From assembly GCF_918698095.1 (NCBI RefSeq), contig NZ_CAKKLY010000025.1, positions 1-64,000 on the forward strand: a stretch of DNA of 64,000 nucleotides. Reading direction: 5' to 3'. The notes below the pieces were generated by a model. It saw nothing but the letters and a program-made list of their open reading frames with translations. It had not been told where the DNA came from and did no database searches. The stretch is from Arthrobacter sp. Bi83. Its GTDB lineage: Bacteria > Actinomycetota > Actinomycetes > Actinomycetales > Micrococcaceae. This document shows positions 18,533 through 28,575 of the stretch, in pieces (within the stretch, counting starts at the first letter, position 1; each line of letters starts with the position of its first letter). The translations under genes and the position numbers were made by a program.

Positions 18533-19510
18533 ATGGACATCTTTGGAACAATCATGGCTCCGTTCAAGTGGCTGGTTTCAGTCATTATGGTCGGCTTCCA
18601 TGACGGACTGAGCTTCATCGGCCTGCCAGCCGCGAACGGCTGGACGTGGACGTTGTCCATCATCGGGCTGGTGCTGGTGATCCGTGCCGCCCTGATCCCC
18701 GTGTTTGTCAAGCAGATCAAGGCTCAGCGAGGCATGCAGCTGCTGCAGCCCGACCTGAAGAAGATGCAGGACAAGTACAAGGGCAAGACGGATCAGCTCT
18801 CCCGCCAGGCCATGGCGCAGGAGCAGATGGCCCTGTACAAGAAGCACGGCACCAACCCGTTCTCTGCCTGCCTTCCGATGCTGATCCAGATGCCGTTCTT
18901 CTTCGCGCTGTTCCAGGTGCTTTCCGGCATCAGCTCGGCCAAGGCGGGTGGCCAGGGCATCGGTGCCATGAGCATCGAGCAGGTCAAGCAATTCGACGAG
19001 TCAAGCATCTTCGGTGCACCGCTCTCCGCGTCGCTGCTACACGGCAGCACTGCCGGCGGTGAGGTTGCCGTTTGGATCCTGTCGATCGTGATGATCCTTG
19101 CCATGACGGCCTCGCAGTTCATCACGCAGAAGCAGATCATGGCCAAGAACATGTCCGAAGAGGCCATGGCGAGTCCCTTCATGCGCCAGCAGAAGATGAT
19201 GCTCTACATCCTGCCTCTCGTCTTTGGCGTCGGCGGCATCAACTTCCCCATCGGTGTCCTCATCTACTGGACCACCACCAACCTGTGGACCATGGGCCAG
19301 CAGTTCTTCGTTATCCGCCGCATGCCCACGCCGGGATCCCCCGCCGCCAAGGCCCTCGCCGAGCGCCGTGCCGCCAAGGGCCTTCCGGCCCTCCCCATTC
19401 TGGGAGGCAAAAAGGTCGATGCAGCGGCAGAGGCCGCCGCTGCAGCTGCGGTCGCGGAGGCCAGGAGCCAGCGCGTCCAGCCACAACGTAAGAACAGGAA
19501 GAAGAAGTAA
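18533..19510 (+). CDS. yidC: Membrane protein insertase YidC
   Basis: Oxa1/YidC/Alb3 insertase (325 aa) that inserts and folds inner-membrane proteins. It is the short Gram-positive form without the large periplasmic domain. About five transmembrane segments are visible, with the conserved cytoplasmic hairpin (KQIKAQRGMQLLQPDLKKMQDKYKGK) after the first core helix, and CLPMLIQMPFFFALFQVL and FPIGVLIYWTTTNLWTMGQQ later. The C-terminal tail is very basic (RKNRKKK), as in forms that contact ribosomes. The stop overlaps the jag start by one base. Confidence 0.96.
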   Translation: MDIFGTIMAPFKWLVSVIMVGFHDGLSFIGLPAANGWTWTLSIIGLVLVIRAALIPVFVKQIKAQRGMQLLQPDLKKMQDKYKGKTDQLSRQAMAQEQMALYKKHGTNPFSACLPMLIQMPFFFALFQVLSGISSAKAGGQGIGAMSIEQVKQFDESSIFGAPLSASLLHGSTAGGEVAVWILSIVMILAMTASQFITQKQIMAKNMSEEAMASPFMRQQKMMLYILPLVFGVGGINFPIGVLIYWTTTNLWTMGQQFFVIRRMPTPGSPAAKALAERRAAKGLPALPILGGKKVDAAAEAAAAAAVAEARSQRVQPQRKNRKKK

Positions 19511-20103
19511 TGTCTGTTGAAAGCTCCGAGCACGCACTTTCCGCTGAAGTCAGCGAAGACCAGGACAACGACGCCGAGGCCGTGACCGCCGAGGGCACGA
19601 ATGCCGGGGCTGCGGCCGCCGACAAGGGCACGTCCGCGAGCCGTCTGGAAGAAGAAGGCGACGTCGCAGCTGACTACCTCGAAGAACTTCTCGACATCGC
19701 CGACATCGATGGCGACATCGACATTGAGGTCCGCAACGGACGTACCTACATCTCCATCGTCGCCGAGGAAGAATCCGCCGGCCTGGAGAGCCTCGTGGGT
19801 CGCGACGGTGAAGTCCTCGAGGCTCTGCAGGAACTGACGCGTCTGTCCGTTCTGTCCGCGACGGAAAACCGGTCCCGCCTTGTGCTCGACATCAACGGCT
19901 ACCGCAAGGAACGTGCCGGACACCTGCAGAAGATCGCCGAAGACGCCGTGGCCACCGTCAAGGAAACCGGCGACGCCGTTGCCTTGGAGCCGATGAGCGC
20001 CTATGAGCGCAAGATCGTTCATGACGCCGTAGCCGATCTGGGGTTTGTAAGCGAGTCCGAGGGCGAAGGCGCCGGACGCCACATCGTTGTCTCCGCCGAC
20101 TGA
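19510..20103 (+). CDS. Jag/KhpB-like R3H domain RNA-binding protein
   Basis: 197-aa RNA-binding protein with an acidic disordered N-terminus (about 1-55), a KH-like domain (DIDIEVRNGRTYISIVAEEESAGLESLVGRDGEVLEALQEL) and a C-terminal R3H domain. The R3H part includes YRKERAGHLQKIAEDA and MSAYERKIVHDAVADL. Relatives (Jag, KhpB/EloR) bind RNA and influence cell elongation. The start codon overlaps the yidC stop, indicating translational coupling. Confidence 0.93.
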   Translation: MSVESSEHALSAEVSEDQDNDAEAVTAEGTNAGAAAADKGTSASRLEEEGDVAADYLEELLDIADIDGDIDIEVRNGRTYISIVAEEESAGLESLVGRDGEVLEALQELTRLSVLSATENRSRLVLDINGYRKERAGHLQKIAEDAVATVKETGDAVALEPMSAYERKIVHDAVADLGFVSESEGEGAGRHIVVSAD

Positions 20104-20122
20104 ACCGCCGGCTGACAGACTG

Positions 20123-20773
20123 ATGGTTGAAATTACGGAAGCTGAGCACCGGGCGGCGGAGAAGATCTTCGGCGACCGCCTGGGCCTGGCCGAACGGTAC
20201 GTCGAACACCTGGCGACGTCGGGAACTGAACGAGGACTGATCGGGCCGCGGGAGATTCCGCGCCTGTGGGGACGGCACGTACTGAACTGCGCTGTCATCG
20301 AAAGTGAGATCGCCCAGGGAAGCCACGTGGCCGACGTTGGCAGCGGCGCCGGGCTGCCCGGCCTCTGCCTGGCCATTGCCCGTCCGGATCTGGAACTGAC
20401 GCTCATTGAGCCCCTGGAACGCCGGGTCATCTGGCTCCAGGAAGTGGTTGATGACCTCGGTTTGGACAATGTCACCATCATGCGCACCCGCGCTGAACTT
20501 GCCGTCGGCATGGTCAAGGTCAACGTTGTCACGGCGCGCGCAGTGTCCGCCCTGAGCAACCTGGCCGGACTTACCATTCCACTCCTTGACGGAGAAGGCG
20601 AAGTTGTTGCCATCAAGGGACGCAGCGCCGCTGAGGAACTTCAGAAGGCCGCTAAATTGATCCGCAGGCTTGGCGGCGTGCAGACGTCGGTCGTCACAGT
20701 CGGGCAGGACCTGCTTGACGAGCCCACCACCGTGGTGCGCATCGTAGTGAAGAAGTCCCGAAAGATCGCCTAG
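20123..20773 (+). CDS. rsmG: 16S rRNA (guanine527-N7)-methyltransferase RsmG
   Basis: S-adenosylmethionine-dependent methyltransferase (216 aa from the ATG at 20123) that methylates G527 of 16S rRNA. The SAM-binding motif is ADVGSGAGLPGLCLAIARPDLELTLIEPLERR. Loss of this enzyme gives low-level streptomycin resistance in other bacteria. The frame is open back to a TTG at 20087, but MVEITEAEH is the family-like beginning. It closes the rpmH cluster. Confidence 0.95.
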   Translation: MVEITEAEHRAAEKIFGDRLGLAERYVEHLATSGTERGLIGPREIPRLWGRHVLNCAVIESEIAQGSHVADVGSGAGLPGLCLAIARPDLELTLIEPLERRVIWLQEVVDDLGLDNVTIMRTRAELAVGMVKVNVVTARAVSALSNLAGLTIPLLDGEGEVVAIKGRSAAEELQKAAKLIRRLGGVQTSVVTVGQDLLDEPTTVVRIVVKKSRKIA

Positions 20774-20859
20774 TCCAGGCCCGGTGCCGCAGGTCTTGAT
20801 GATGGACCGGTTAGGCTAGAGAGCGGCAGCGAAAGCCGAACGAGAGTGAGTGTGTCCCA

Positions 20860-21912
20860 GTGACCAGTAGCGAAACCTCCACACAGCGGATCCCCCCGTT
20901 TGTGTCTTTGGGGTCGGCACGGGCCGTTGCTGCGCCCATCGCTACGGCCTCAAATCACCTGAATCCGTTTGCAGGCAAGGCAAGTGTCGCCAAGGTTTCA
21001 CGTGAAACACCGGGTGCATCCAATGTTCTGGACACCATGGATGACTCCAGCCCTATAGCCCGCGAGCTGGCACACGAGAACAAGCGCCGCGAAAGGCTGC
21101 TGGGCCGCAACCTTCCGAAGCCGGAGAAGACGCGCGTCTTCACAGTGTCAAACCAAAAAGGTGGTGTTGGTAAGACCACCACCACCGTCAACATCGCTGC
21201 TGCCTTGGCTGCGGCCGGACTGAATGTCCTGGTTATCGATATCGATCCCCAGGGCAATGCCTCCACGGCGTTGGGCATTGAGCATCATGCCGACGTGGAC
21301 AGCATCTACGACGTTCTGATCAACGATGTCGCGCTAGAGGATGTTGTGGCACCCTGCCCTGACATCAGCAACCTCATCTGTGCGCCGGCCACCATTCACC
21401 TTGCCGGCGCTGAGATCGAACTCGTTTCCCTCGTTGCCAGGGAACAACGGCTCCGCCGTGCGATCGACGTTTACGCGAAGGCCCGGGAGAAAAAGGGCGA
21501 ACCGCGCCTGGACTACATTTTCATCGACTGCCCGCCGAGCCTCGGGCTGCTGACGGTCAACGCGTTCTGCGCCGCCGGTGAAGTGCTGATTCCCATCCAG
21601 TGCGAGTACTACGCTCTTGAGGGGCTGAGTCAGCTTCTCAAGAACATCGAGATGATCCAGAAGCACCTAAATGCCGACCTGGTTGTCTCCACGATTCTGC
21701 TCACGATGTACGACGGCCGCACCAACTTGGCAGCGCAGGTGGCTGCCGAGGTGCGCCAGCATTTCCCTGAGCAGGTGCTGGGTGCGGTTGTCCCCCGCTC
21801 CGTGAGGATCTCCGAGGCGCCGAGCTACCAGCAGACTGTCATGACTTACGATCCGTCCTCCAGCGGTGCACTTTCCTACCTGGAAGCCGCAGCGGAAATC
21901 GCTGAGCGTTAG
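20860..21912 (+). CDS. parA: Chromosome partitioning ATPase ParA
   Basis: Deviant-Walker ATPase (350 aa) that drives origin segregation with ParB. The P-loop KGGVGKTTT lies at residues 100-108; the later motifs [10 protein letters not shown] and [16 protein letters not shown] are present. The GTG start gives an unusually long N-terminal extension of about 95 residues, rich in Ser, Ala and Pro, before the ATPase core. A parS core is embedded in this extension (coding K-V-S-R-E-T-P). parB follows 67 bases after the stop. Confidence 0.96.
   Translation: MTSSETSTQRIPPFVSLGSARAVAAPIATASNHLNPFAGKASVAKVSRETPGASNVLDTMDDSSPIARELAHENKRRERLLGRNLPKPEKTRVFTVSNQKGGVGKTTTTVNIAAALAAAGLNVLVIDIDPQGNASTALGIEHHADVDSIYDVLINDVALEDVVAPCPDISNLICAPATIHLAGAEIELVSLVAREQRLRRAIDVYAKAREKKGEPRLDYIFIDCPPSLGLLTVNAFCAAGEVLIPIQCEYYALEGLSQLLKNIEMIQKHLNADLVVSTILLTMYDGRTNLAAQVAAEVRQHFPEQVLGAVVPRSVRISEAPSYQQTVMTYDPSSSGALSYLEAAAEIAER
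20994..21009. promoter_or_regulatory. parS: parS site 1 (within parA)
   Basis: Exact 14-bp core GTTTCACGTGAAAC at 20995-21008, inside the parA coding sequence at about codons 46-50. Confidence 0.92.
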
Positions 21913-21979
21913 AATTTTCCAAACACTGCAACAGCCGGAGCCGGGCATAGCCGGGCTCTTCCAATGGAGGGATTTATCC

Positions 21980-23320
21980 ATGAGCGATAAGCGACGCGGG
22001 CTCGGTCGCGGTCTTGGCGCACTCATTCCAAGTTCCGCCGCAAGCGCTTCCGGTAACGGAGCGGCTCCGTCGCGTCCAGTGGACCTGTTCTTCCCGGAAG
22101 CACGCAAGACTGCCCGCGCTGACACGCCGGTTATTTCTGACGCCGACGCTCCTGCCGTCTCTGAGTCTGTCTTCGCGGGGTCCGCTGCCCCTGAGTCCGT
22201 TGCTTCTGAGACCGCTGCTAAGGGGGTAGCTTCCAGGCGCACCCCCGGTACCACGGCCGCTGCTGAGCCTGCGGCGAAGGCTTCTCCCGTAAAGCCTGCC
22301 GGCGCACGGTCCGCCGGCAACAAAGCTGGCGTGAAGGACACCGAGGCAGCTGACAAGGAACAGGTTGCTACGTCTGGCACAAAGGCTGAGTCTCTTTCAG
22401 CCGAGTCCCGCGCGAAGACTGACGTGACTGACGTTGACTCCGGTCCGGCTGCGAACGGCGGTGGCGGATCATCGGCTTCAAACGATGTCGAGCTGGTTGA
22501 GGTCCCCGGAGTGCGGTTTGCCGAAATCCCCGTCTCTGACATCCATCCGAACCGAAAACAGCCCCGGACCGTCTTCGATGAGGACGACATGGCGGAGCTT
22601 GTTCACTCCGTACGTGAAATCGGCGTCCTCCAGCCAATTGTGGTGCGTACCTCAACCGAAGAAGGTGGAGAACCCTACGAACTGGTGATGGGCGAACGCC
22701 GGTGGCGTGCCGTTCAGGCTGCCGGACTGGAGACCATCCCGGCAATTGTCCGCGACACCACGGACGATGACCTCCTGCGCGATGCACTGCTGGAAAACCT
22801 TCACCGTAGCCAGCTGAATCCCCTGGAAGAAGCGGCGGCGTACCAGCAGCTGCTCGAGGACTTCGGAACCACCCACGAGCAGCTGGCAGATCGAATCGGC
22901 CGGTCCCGCCCGCAGGTGTCCAATACGCTTCGGCTGCTCAAGCTGCCGCCGCTGGTTCAGCGACGGGTGGCTGCGAATGTTTTGTCCGCCGGTCATGCTC
23001 GTGCGCTTCTCGCGTTGCCGGACGCCGCCGCCATGGAACGTCTGGCGCAGCGGATTGTTGCCGAGGGAATGTCGGTGCGCGCCACCGAGGAAGCCGTGAC
23101 GCTACACCGGGAACCGGCAACTGCGCCGAAAAACAACATTCCGCGGCCGGGGGCGCGCCACGAACGCCTGGACTACCTCGCGTCGTCGCTGTCGGACCGG
23201 CTGGATACCAACGTGAAGATTTCGCTGGGCGCGCGAAAGGGACGCGTCAGCATCGAGTTTGCGAGCGTTGAGGACCTCAACAGAATCATGGATGTTTTGG
23301 CTCCTGGCTCTGAAAGCTAA
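21980..23320 (+). CDS. parB: Chromosome partitioning protein ParB
   Basis: CTP-dependent clamp protein (446 aa) that loads at parS and spreads. The product from ATG 21980 begins [17 protein letters not shown], the canonical ParA-interacting N-terminus, with GGAGG upstream. An Ala/Ser/Glu-rich linker of about 130 residues (roughly 45-175) is unusually long. Then come the CTP-binding motifs GERRWR (238-243) and [10 protein letters not shown], the helix-turn-helix ([20 protein letters not shown]), and a C-terminal dimerisation domain. The frame is open to 21866 but that would overlap parA. Confidence 0.96.
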   Translation: MSDKRRGLGRGLGALIPSSAASASGNGAAPSRPVDLFFPEARKTARADTPVISDADAPAVSESVFAGSAAPESVASETAAKGVASRRTPGTTAAAEPAAKASPVKPAGARSAGNKAGVKDTEAADKEQVATSGTKAESLSAESRAKTDVTDVDSGPAANGGGGSSASNDVELVEVPGVRFAEIPVSDIHPNRKQPRTVFDEDDMAELVHSVREIGVLQPIVVRTSTEEGGEPYELVMGERRWRAVQAAGLETIPAIVRDTTDDDLLRDALLENLHRSQLNPLEEAAAYQQLLEDFGTTHEQLADRIGRSRPQVSNTLRLLKLPPLVQRRVAANVLSAGHARALLALPDAAAMERLAQRIVAEGMSVRATEEAVTLHREPATAPKNNIPRPGARHERLDYLASSLSDRLDTNVKISLGARKGRVSIEFASVEDLNRIMDVLAPGSES

Positions 23321-23335
23321 GTTAGAAAGAACTTC

Positions 23336-23369
23336 GGGGTCCGTTTCACGTGAAACGGGCCCCTTTTTT
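23336..23369 (+). terminator. Terminator of parAB whose stem contains parS
   Basis: Starting 16 bases after the parB stop, 14 bases (23336-23349) pair with the next 14 (23350-23363), including one G-T wobble, and TTTTTT follows at 23364-23369. The inner part of the stem is the parS core. On geometry this is a rho-independent terminator and a ParB site at once. Confidence 0.75.
23342..23357. promoter_or_regulatory. parS: parS site 2
   Basis: Exact core GTTTCACGTGAAAC at 23343-23356, forming the inner stem of the parAB terminator. Confidence 0.92.
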
Positions 23370-24353
23370 GGTCCCAAGGCGGGTTGGCGCTCCGGTTCGG
23401 TGGCTCGCGTGCATCACTTTTGACTGTCGGCTTCGTGGAGCCGCGTGAGGCAACTATCTTGCTTGTCGGCTTCCTTACGGTCCCGGGATGGACCGTATCC
23501 AAAGCTAGATAGGGTCAAACACTTGGCGTAGACACCCCTGCCGCTGTCCCGGTTGGGGTCGAACTGTCGGACAAAACCGTTCGATTTGATGCACGGCAGA
23601 TCGTCGGTGGCCAGAAGACTTTGGCTTCACGTTGTGTAAGCCGATGCATGGGAAGATTTGTCCCTGTCCGCGGGCGCGATTGAGCTTCGAATTCAGTTCG
23701 TTCGCTAGCCCTACGTCTCGGGCCAAGTTCGGCGCCCAGCGAAGCTGCTGCCCAACCCAGCCTCGCACGTTCCGGACTGGATTCCACCCGACAGGGTCAA
23801 ACGGCGTTCAAATGGCCCATGGCAGGTCTGCGGAGCGGCAAAGACCACAATCGAACACTCCTAGGGCTCCTAAGGCGCTGGCCGTCGTGCGGACTCAGAT
23901 CGCGATGAATGTGGTTGGTATGCCGTCTATAAGGGTGCGGCCGTGTGGCTCGTGGGGCTTCCTTTGGGCTTCGTGCGGACAAGGGACTGTCCGATGGGAC
24001 GTCTTTCGTCTGCTGGGGCCTAACGTGGCCCGCTCAAACGACTCCCTGGAGCAGTTGGCCGCGCGCTGCCGGCGGGCATTCAGGAGCCCCCTAGCCGTTG
24101 CACAGCCTGAATCAAGAGCAAGGGCGAAGTGTTTGCCCCGCCATGGGTTCCGGGCCCCTCAGCGGCTCGGGATGAGCTTGGTACCGCCCTGGGGACGCCG
24201 CGGTCCCCTAGGAACAGCAGCTGATGGCCAGACAATGATCGGCTGCGACGGACCCGCTGGTACTGCAGCCCGCAGCGATCATCGGCAGGTCGCAGGCCCG
24301 AAGGACGTACGGACCCGATCCGAGACGAACGGACCTTCCGCGTGCAGAAGAGG

Positions 24354-24369
24354 TGTTTCACGTGAAACG
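24354..24369. promoter_or_regulatory. parS: parS site 3
   Basis: Exact core at 24355-24368; the 16-mer is TGTTTCACGTGAAACG. Confidence 0.92.
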
Positions 24370-24452
24370 ATCTGTTGGGCTGTGCAGTTCGGGGTGCCAT
24401 TCCCTGCGCGGACCGTATTCTGCGCGTCATGGGTGGCCTGGCGTGAACGGAG

Positions 24453-24498
24453 TATCCACAATCGCGACATATCCAGAATCGCAACACATCCAGAACGG
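24453..24498. repeat. 17-bp imperfect tandem repeat
   Basis: Units TATCCACAATCGCGACA (24453) and TATCCAGAATCGCAACA (24470), then a partial third copy CATCCAGAACGG (24487). Confidence 0.6.
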
Positions 24499-24560
24499 TG
24501 AATCTAGAACTGAGTCCACCGAGATGCCCCCGTATTGATTGACCACCCCGATCACGGCCA

Positions 24561-24576
24561 TGTTTCACGTGAAACT
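24561..24576. promoter_or_regulatory. parS: parS site 4
   Basis: Exact core at 24562-24575, 207 bp from site 3. Confidence 0.92.
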
Positions 24577-24616
24577 TCCACGTACGCCTGACATGAACGT
24601 TCAGAGGAGATCCAGT

Positions 24617-24643
24617 GTTCCACCTCCTTTGTTCCACCTCCTT
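24617..24643. repeat. 14-bp tandem duplication
   Basis: GTTCCACCTCCTTT at 24617-24630 is repeated at 24631-24643 (last base missing). Confidence 0.7.
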
Positions 24644-25276
24644 GCCGGATCCGACCCCCTGCCGGCTGGCGGCCGGGGTTTCGCAGTGGCTCCGTTGACT
24701 GCGGCGCGCAGGATGAGCAGCAGGAAGCCCGCCCCATTGGAGTGATGCCGTGTCGCGAGGCAGTACGGAGCGGAACCCTCTCCCTTGGGCGCCAAGCCTT
24801 AGCTATTCGGCGTTTGATATTTGATTGGGACTCAGCGGACGAGCTTTCCGGAGAGCTATCTGTCAGCGTGGCGTCCGGCGGGACCGCTACTTTCCCCACC
24901 ATCACTGTCACCGAACGCCCGATCCTGTCAGGAATCCTAACCCTATTGGAGTCCGTACATTGGATGAACGTGGTCCGGCGAACTCCAACGGTGGCCTCGA
25001 CTATCGTTGAACGGTTTGTCGGCGACTCAGAAGGCCGATGCCGCCAGATCGTCGAGATATCTAGGGCGTCCAGACCATGGGCCCCGGGCTCACATGTAAC
25101 GACGACTGAGAGGCGAGTGGGCATCACTCCCCACAAGGAAGCAGGCGACCCTAAAAACAGGCTCGCTGGAGTGGCGGAGTACCGGCCTTCCCTCACCACC
25201 CTCCCCCTGACCACCTTCCCGGACTACCTGGTGAGTACCGCGGCGCACAACGTCTCAAGTGCAATACTGCCGACGT

Positions 25277-25292
25277 CGTTTCACGTGAAACA
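25277..25292. promoter_or_regulatory. parS: parS site 5
   Basis: Exact core at 25278-25291. Confidence 0.92.
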
Positions 25293-26014
25293 TGAAAGGG
25301 TGCGGTGGTGCCCCGTGCGTCGAATAGAGCGGTGGGCAAACGTTGGGTCGTTGTCCTCCATTCGCACAGGCTCCGCCAAGGGTCCTGCCGACATCACCAG
25401 GCTAGGCTGGTTACATGGCTCTGAGGCGCGAAGCGTCGGTTACGTATGGAAGCGGGATCTGTGGCGAGACCAGCTGTCCGGCTTTCTGACAAGCCAGGTC
25501 CCCGCGAGCCAGCGGTGGCGTCTCGACAACGCACAATACGGAGCAGGTCAGCAGCGCCCTGATTGTCTGGCCGTTTTCTCTAACTTCGGGCGAGATCTCC
25601 GTGATCGACCGTCGAGCGTATCGACCAAGACGAGCGCGGCGACGATCAGGATGTCGATAGCGACCAAAGATATCGTGGCACTGCCCCCAACGGAAGGCTC
25701 TTCAGCGTGCCTCCCTGGCCAATGACTTCCCACCGACGGCCCGCCGAGACCACAGGTTGCCCAGTCGCGGGTAGCGGTCTATGTCGTTCCCCGTCAGACT
25801 GGTCCGGTCCCACTGCATCAAACTTTGCGAAGGGTGACCCGCCTCATGTCCCCCTGGGCGAATGGGCTTCCCCTAGCGTGGCACCCACAATAAATGGGGC
25901 CCGTTGCTCAAACCCGGCCGCCGACTTGCTGACAGCTTCCCGCACGTCTGTGAATGCCCCGGGTTGACGCCGGTTGATCCCTTGAGCGCAGCCCCCATCC
26001 AGGAGGGGTGTGAC

Positions 26015-26071
26015 TGTGGATACACCGGTGGATACTGCAGTGGAAAACCCTGTGGATAACTCTGGGGATAC
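26015..26071 (+). promoter_or_regulatory. Phased DnaA-box array A (5 boxes, 12-bp period)
   Basis: Five 9-mers start exactly 12 bp apart in one orientation: TGTGGATAC (26015), GGTGGATAC (26027), AGTGGAAAA (26039), TGTGGATAA (26051, perfect DnaA box) and TGGGGATAC (26063). No coding or RNA feature explains the period. No DnaA-trio tract is adjacent. Confidence 0.75.
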
Positions 26072-26166
26072 TTGGTCTCCTTTTGTCGACCCCAACGGCT
26101 GCTCCCCTGATTCCTTTCGTTGGGTCGCACCGTTGCATGGTGACAGCGGGCTAAGAAGAAGCGCAT

Positions 26167-26182
26167 CGTTTCACGTGAATCA
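26167..26182. promoter_or_regulatory. parS: Degenerate parS site 6
   Basis: GTTTCACGTGAATC at 26168-26181 has one mismatch to the 14-bp core. It lies between the two phased DnaA-box arrays. Confidence 0.6.
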
Positions 26183-26404
26183 ATGCCCAGCCATTCACGT
26201 TGGGGTGGACACGGCGAAAGGTTGCGCTATTTTGCGTGTGATTAAGCGAATATGGTTTAGCATGAGCGCTGTACGGTGGTCACATATTGCTGTGGCAGTC
26301 GGTCGTCAGGTTCTGTTCCACGCTTCTCTGAAAGATGCCATTCGTCGACGGTGATCGACAAGACGAGACGCATTCCGAAATTTCAGGCTAATGTCCTACG
26401 CTGC

Positions 26405-26449
26405 TGTGGAAAAGCCTGTGGATTTCGATGTGGATAACCATGTGAATAA
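26405..26449 (+). promoter_or_regulatory. Phased DnaA-box array B (4 boxes, 12-bp period)
   Basis: Four 9-mers start exactly 12 bp apart: TGTGGAAAA (26405), TGTGGATTT (26417), TGTGGATAA (26429, perfect box) and TGTGAATAA (26441), in the same orientation and period as array A. Confidence 0.75.
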
Positions 26450-27323
26450 TCTCATGTCTCTTCGGCCAAAAGTTGGCGGATATATCACGTTCGCCACGTC
26501 CCCGCTGCCTCAATGCGTCTTCGGTCGATGGCTTCAGGACGGTAAATGGGCTAGCCGCCCGTGGCAATGAAGTCATGTGGAAGTTGCGTGGGGTGTCGGA
26601 TGCCCGGGGCCCAAGGCGTTCCAGAGGACCTTTTGTACCCTGCCGGCATGCCGGAGCCGGGCGGTATCTTCATCGAGTGGTTCAGTGGCCGTCCTACCGA
26701 GGGGTCTCCACACACATCCCGCAACGGCTAGGAATGGGGCCGTGCCCGAGGAACACTGGCTCCAGGTGGCAGCAGGAGGCGCCTCCAAAGCAAGACCGAG
26801 CTGTGGCCGAAGCTTGGCCTGGTGCGATGACGCATTCTGCTGCGAACGTGCCTACAGCGACTGCGGCCTGTGCAGTTCCATGAGCGTACGTGGCGCGGCC
26901 TCGTCCGTGAGTTTCGCGAATGGCCGAGGGGTCGGTGCCACGCACATGGTGGGTCATTGCAGTATGCCGCGGCTGCACAGTCGAGGCCGGGATGCCGCAC
27001 TGCCGTCGCATTGTCTCCCGCGTCGTAGTACGTCGCCAGGCAGGGTCCTGAGGTTCTTCCGAGCTGCGCCTGCTCACTCAGGTGGCGACGTCGTGGGGCA
27101 GCGACGGCAGACGAGTCGCGGGAGCCGGTGACGGTGAACGAGTCTTGGGGGCGGCGACGGTAAGCGCCAGGGTCTGCTGAGCCATGTCGTGGCTGATGGG
27201 GCGGGCAGCGCGAGTGCATTCCACCTGGGCTTGTGTGTATAGATTGGTGCTGGGTGTAGATCTGCAGGCTGTTGGACTGCCGGATCCTTTCCCCGGCCGT
27301 CCGCCTGACCCCAAGCCAGGCGT

Positions 27324-27352
27324 CTGGTAGCTAAGCGCACTGGTAGCTAAGC
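27324..27352. repeat. 13-bp direct repeat
   Basis: CTGGTAGCTAAGC at 27324-27336 recurs at 27340-27352. Confidence 0.6.
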
Positions 27353-27476
27353 CCGTCAGAAGTACTCATGGGGATGTCCGCACTCGCCACAATCTTGGGC
27401 GACGCGAACGGACACTCACACGTGGTTTCCGTTGGATCTGTGGTGCACCGTCGACGCTTCGGTGCCCGCGCGTAGA

Positions 27477-27492
27477 GGTTTCACGTGAAACA
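27477..27492. promoter_or_regulatory. parS: parS site 7
   Basis: Exact core at 27478-27491. Confidence 0.92.
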
Positions 27493-27655
27493 CCCCGTGT
27501 ACGACGTCGCCGACGTTGCTTCGTTGGGCCGGCCCGAATAGACAATCCTGAATTAAGTCGAATCGACGGCCGCTGCCTTGTCCACTCCTCTGGGGCCGCG
27601 GAGCAGAATGATATGTCAGCGTGGCAGGCTACTTCGTGCGTTAGTGCGTCCATCC

Positions 27656-27688
27656 CTTGTCCGAGTTGCAGTCTTGTCCGAGTTGCAG
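27656..27688. repeat. 17-bp tandem duplication
   Basis: CTTGTCCGAGTTGCAG at 27656-27671 is repeated at 27673-27688, one base apart. Confidence 0.7.
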
Positions 27689-27835
27689 GCTCCGCGCGGG
27701 ACGTCCTTGGCTGTGGGCGAAATCATTGATCTCACGCGGGAATAGCAGGTTTGACGGGACATGCCCACTAACAACAACCCAGCGACCCGATCACTCGCTT
27801 GCCTAAGGATCGCCGGGCGGCGAAACAGTTGACGC

Positions 27836-27851
27836 TGTTTCACGTGAAACA
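27836..27851. promoter_or_regulatory. parS: parS site 8
   Basis: Fully palindromic 16-mer TGTTTCACGTGAAACA. Confidence 0.95.
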
Positions 27852-28077
27852 TCGTCCATCGTTCGACCTCATCACCACCCCGAGGTGGGGCAGGGGCATC
27901 CGACAGCAGGACGGCGGCGCAATCGGACAGGCATCATCGCGCCTGTTGGAACGAGGGGTGGCGGCCGCCTTGAGGAGCCGGGCCCTGTCCAGACACCCTG
28001 TATATAGGCACACAGATCGCCAGGGCGGTTGACTGCGCTGATCCTGGCACGTTGGGGAGGGACGTTCGGTTGCGAGG

Positions 28078-28093
28078 TGTTTCACGTGAAACA
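28078..28093. promoter_or_regulatory. parS: parS site 9
   Basis: Fully palindromic 16-mer TGTTTCACGTGAAACA, 242 bp from site 8. Confidence 0.95.
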
Positions 28094-28575
28094 ACGTCCA
28101 TGGCGGGCCCCCGCGCGGATCGCCAGTACGGCGGGGAAACCAAAGTAGCGCACAGTCGGGTTTCGGCGCTTCGTATCCGTGGATGCCTCGGAACTCACGG
28201 TGTTTGGCCGGCGTTAGCACTAGCCCACTTCATCCTTAGTGCCGCGCAGGCTTGTTTGGACGCCCCAAGCTTGCCGCAGCAGGACAAAGCCAATACTCAT
28301 GTCCGCGCCCGACTGCCCCCGTCTTCTCAGTCCTCATCAGGTTCTGCAGGCTTCTGCGTGTGACAACCGGCCCTCAGCAAGCTGTAGGACTCAGCAAGGT
28401 GCAGGTGTTTCCGGGCCTTCTTCGGCCCGGGAAGCCGGAAAAGGATCGCGGGAGTCGCGTTCTGCAGTGGCCGGAAATCTAGGGTTCGTCGAGCCGAGAG
28501 GTCAATGGGCAAGTTTTCGCTTCTGTTCCCTCCTCTCCTATCCGGCGAGTGTCTGCGGCGCGCGGTCGGTTTTCA

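Noticed and set aside
19264-20616. 450-aa frame on the minus strand
   Set aside because: Antisense to yidC, jag and rsmG, all with clear family motifs.
23632-25725. Long plus-strand frames in the parS domain (289 aa at 23632, 327 aa at 24742)
   Set aside because: No domain, no ribosome-binding site, erratic third-position bases, and they run through parS sites and tandem repeats.
26010-26354. Plus-strand ORF starting at GTG 26010 with a purine-rich upstream (VDTPVDTAVENPVDNSGDTW)
   Set aside because: The apparent peptide repeat is the translation of the 12-bp DnaA-box array; beyond it the frame has no coding character.
26015-26449. A second functional oriC or an integrated plasmid origin
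   Set aside because: No rep gene, no AT-rich trio tract beside either array, and a standard oriC is present at dnaA-dnaN.
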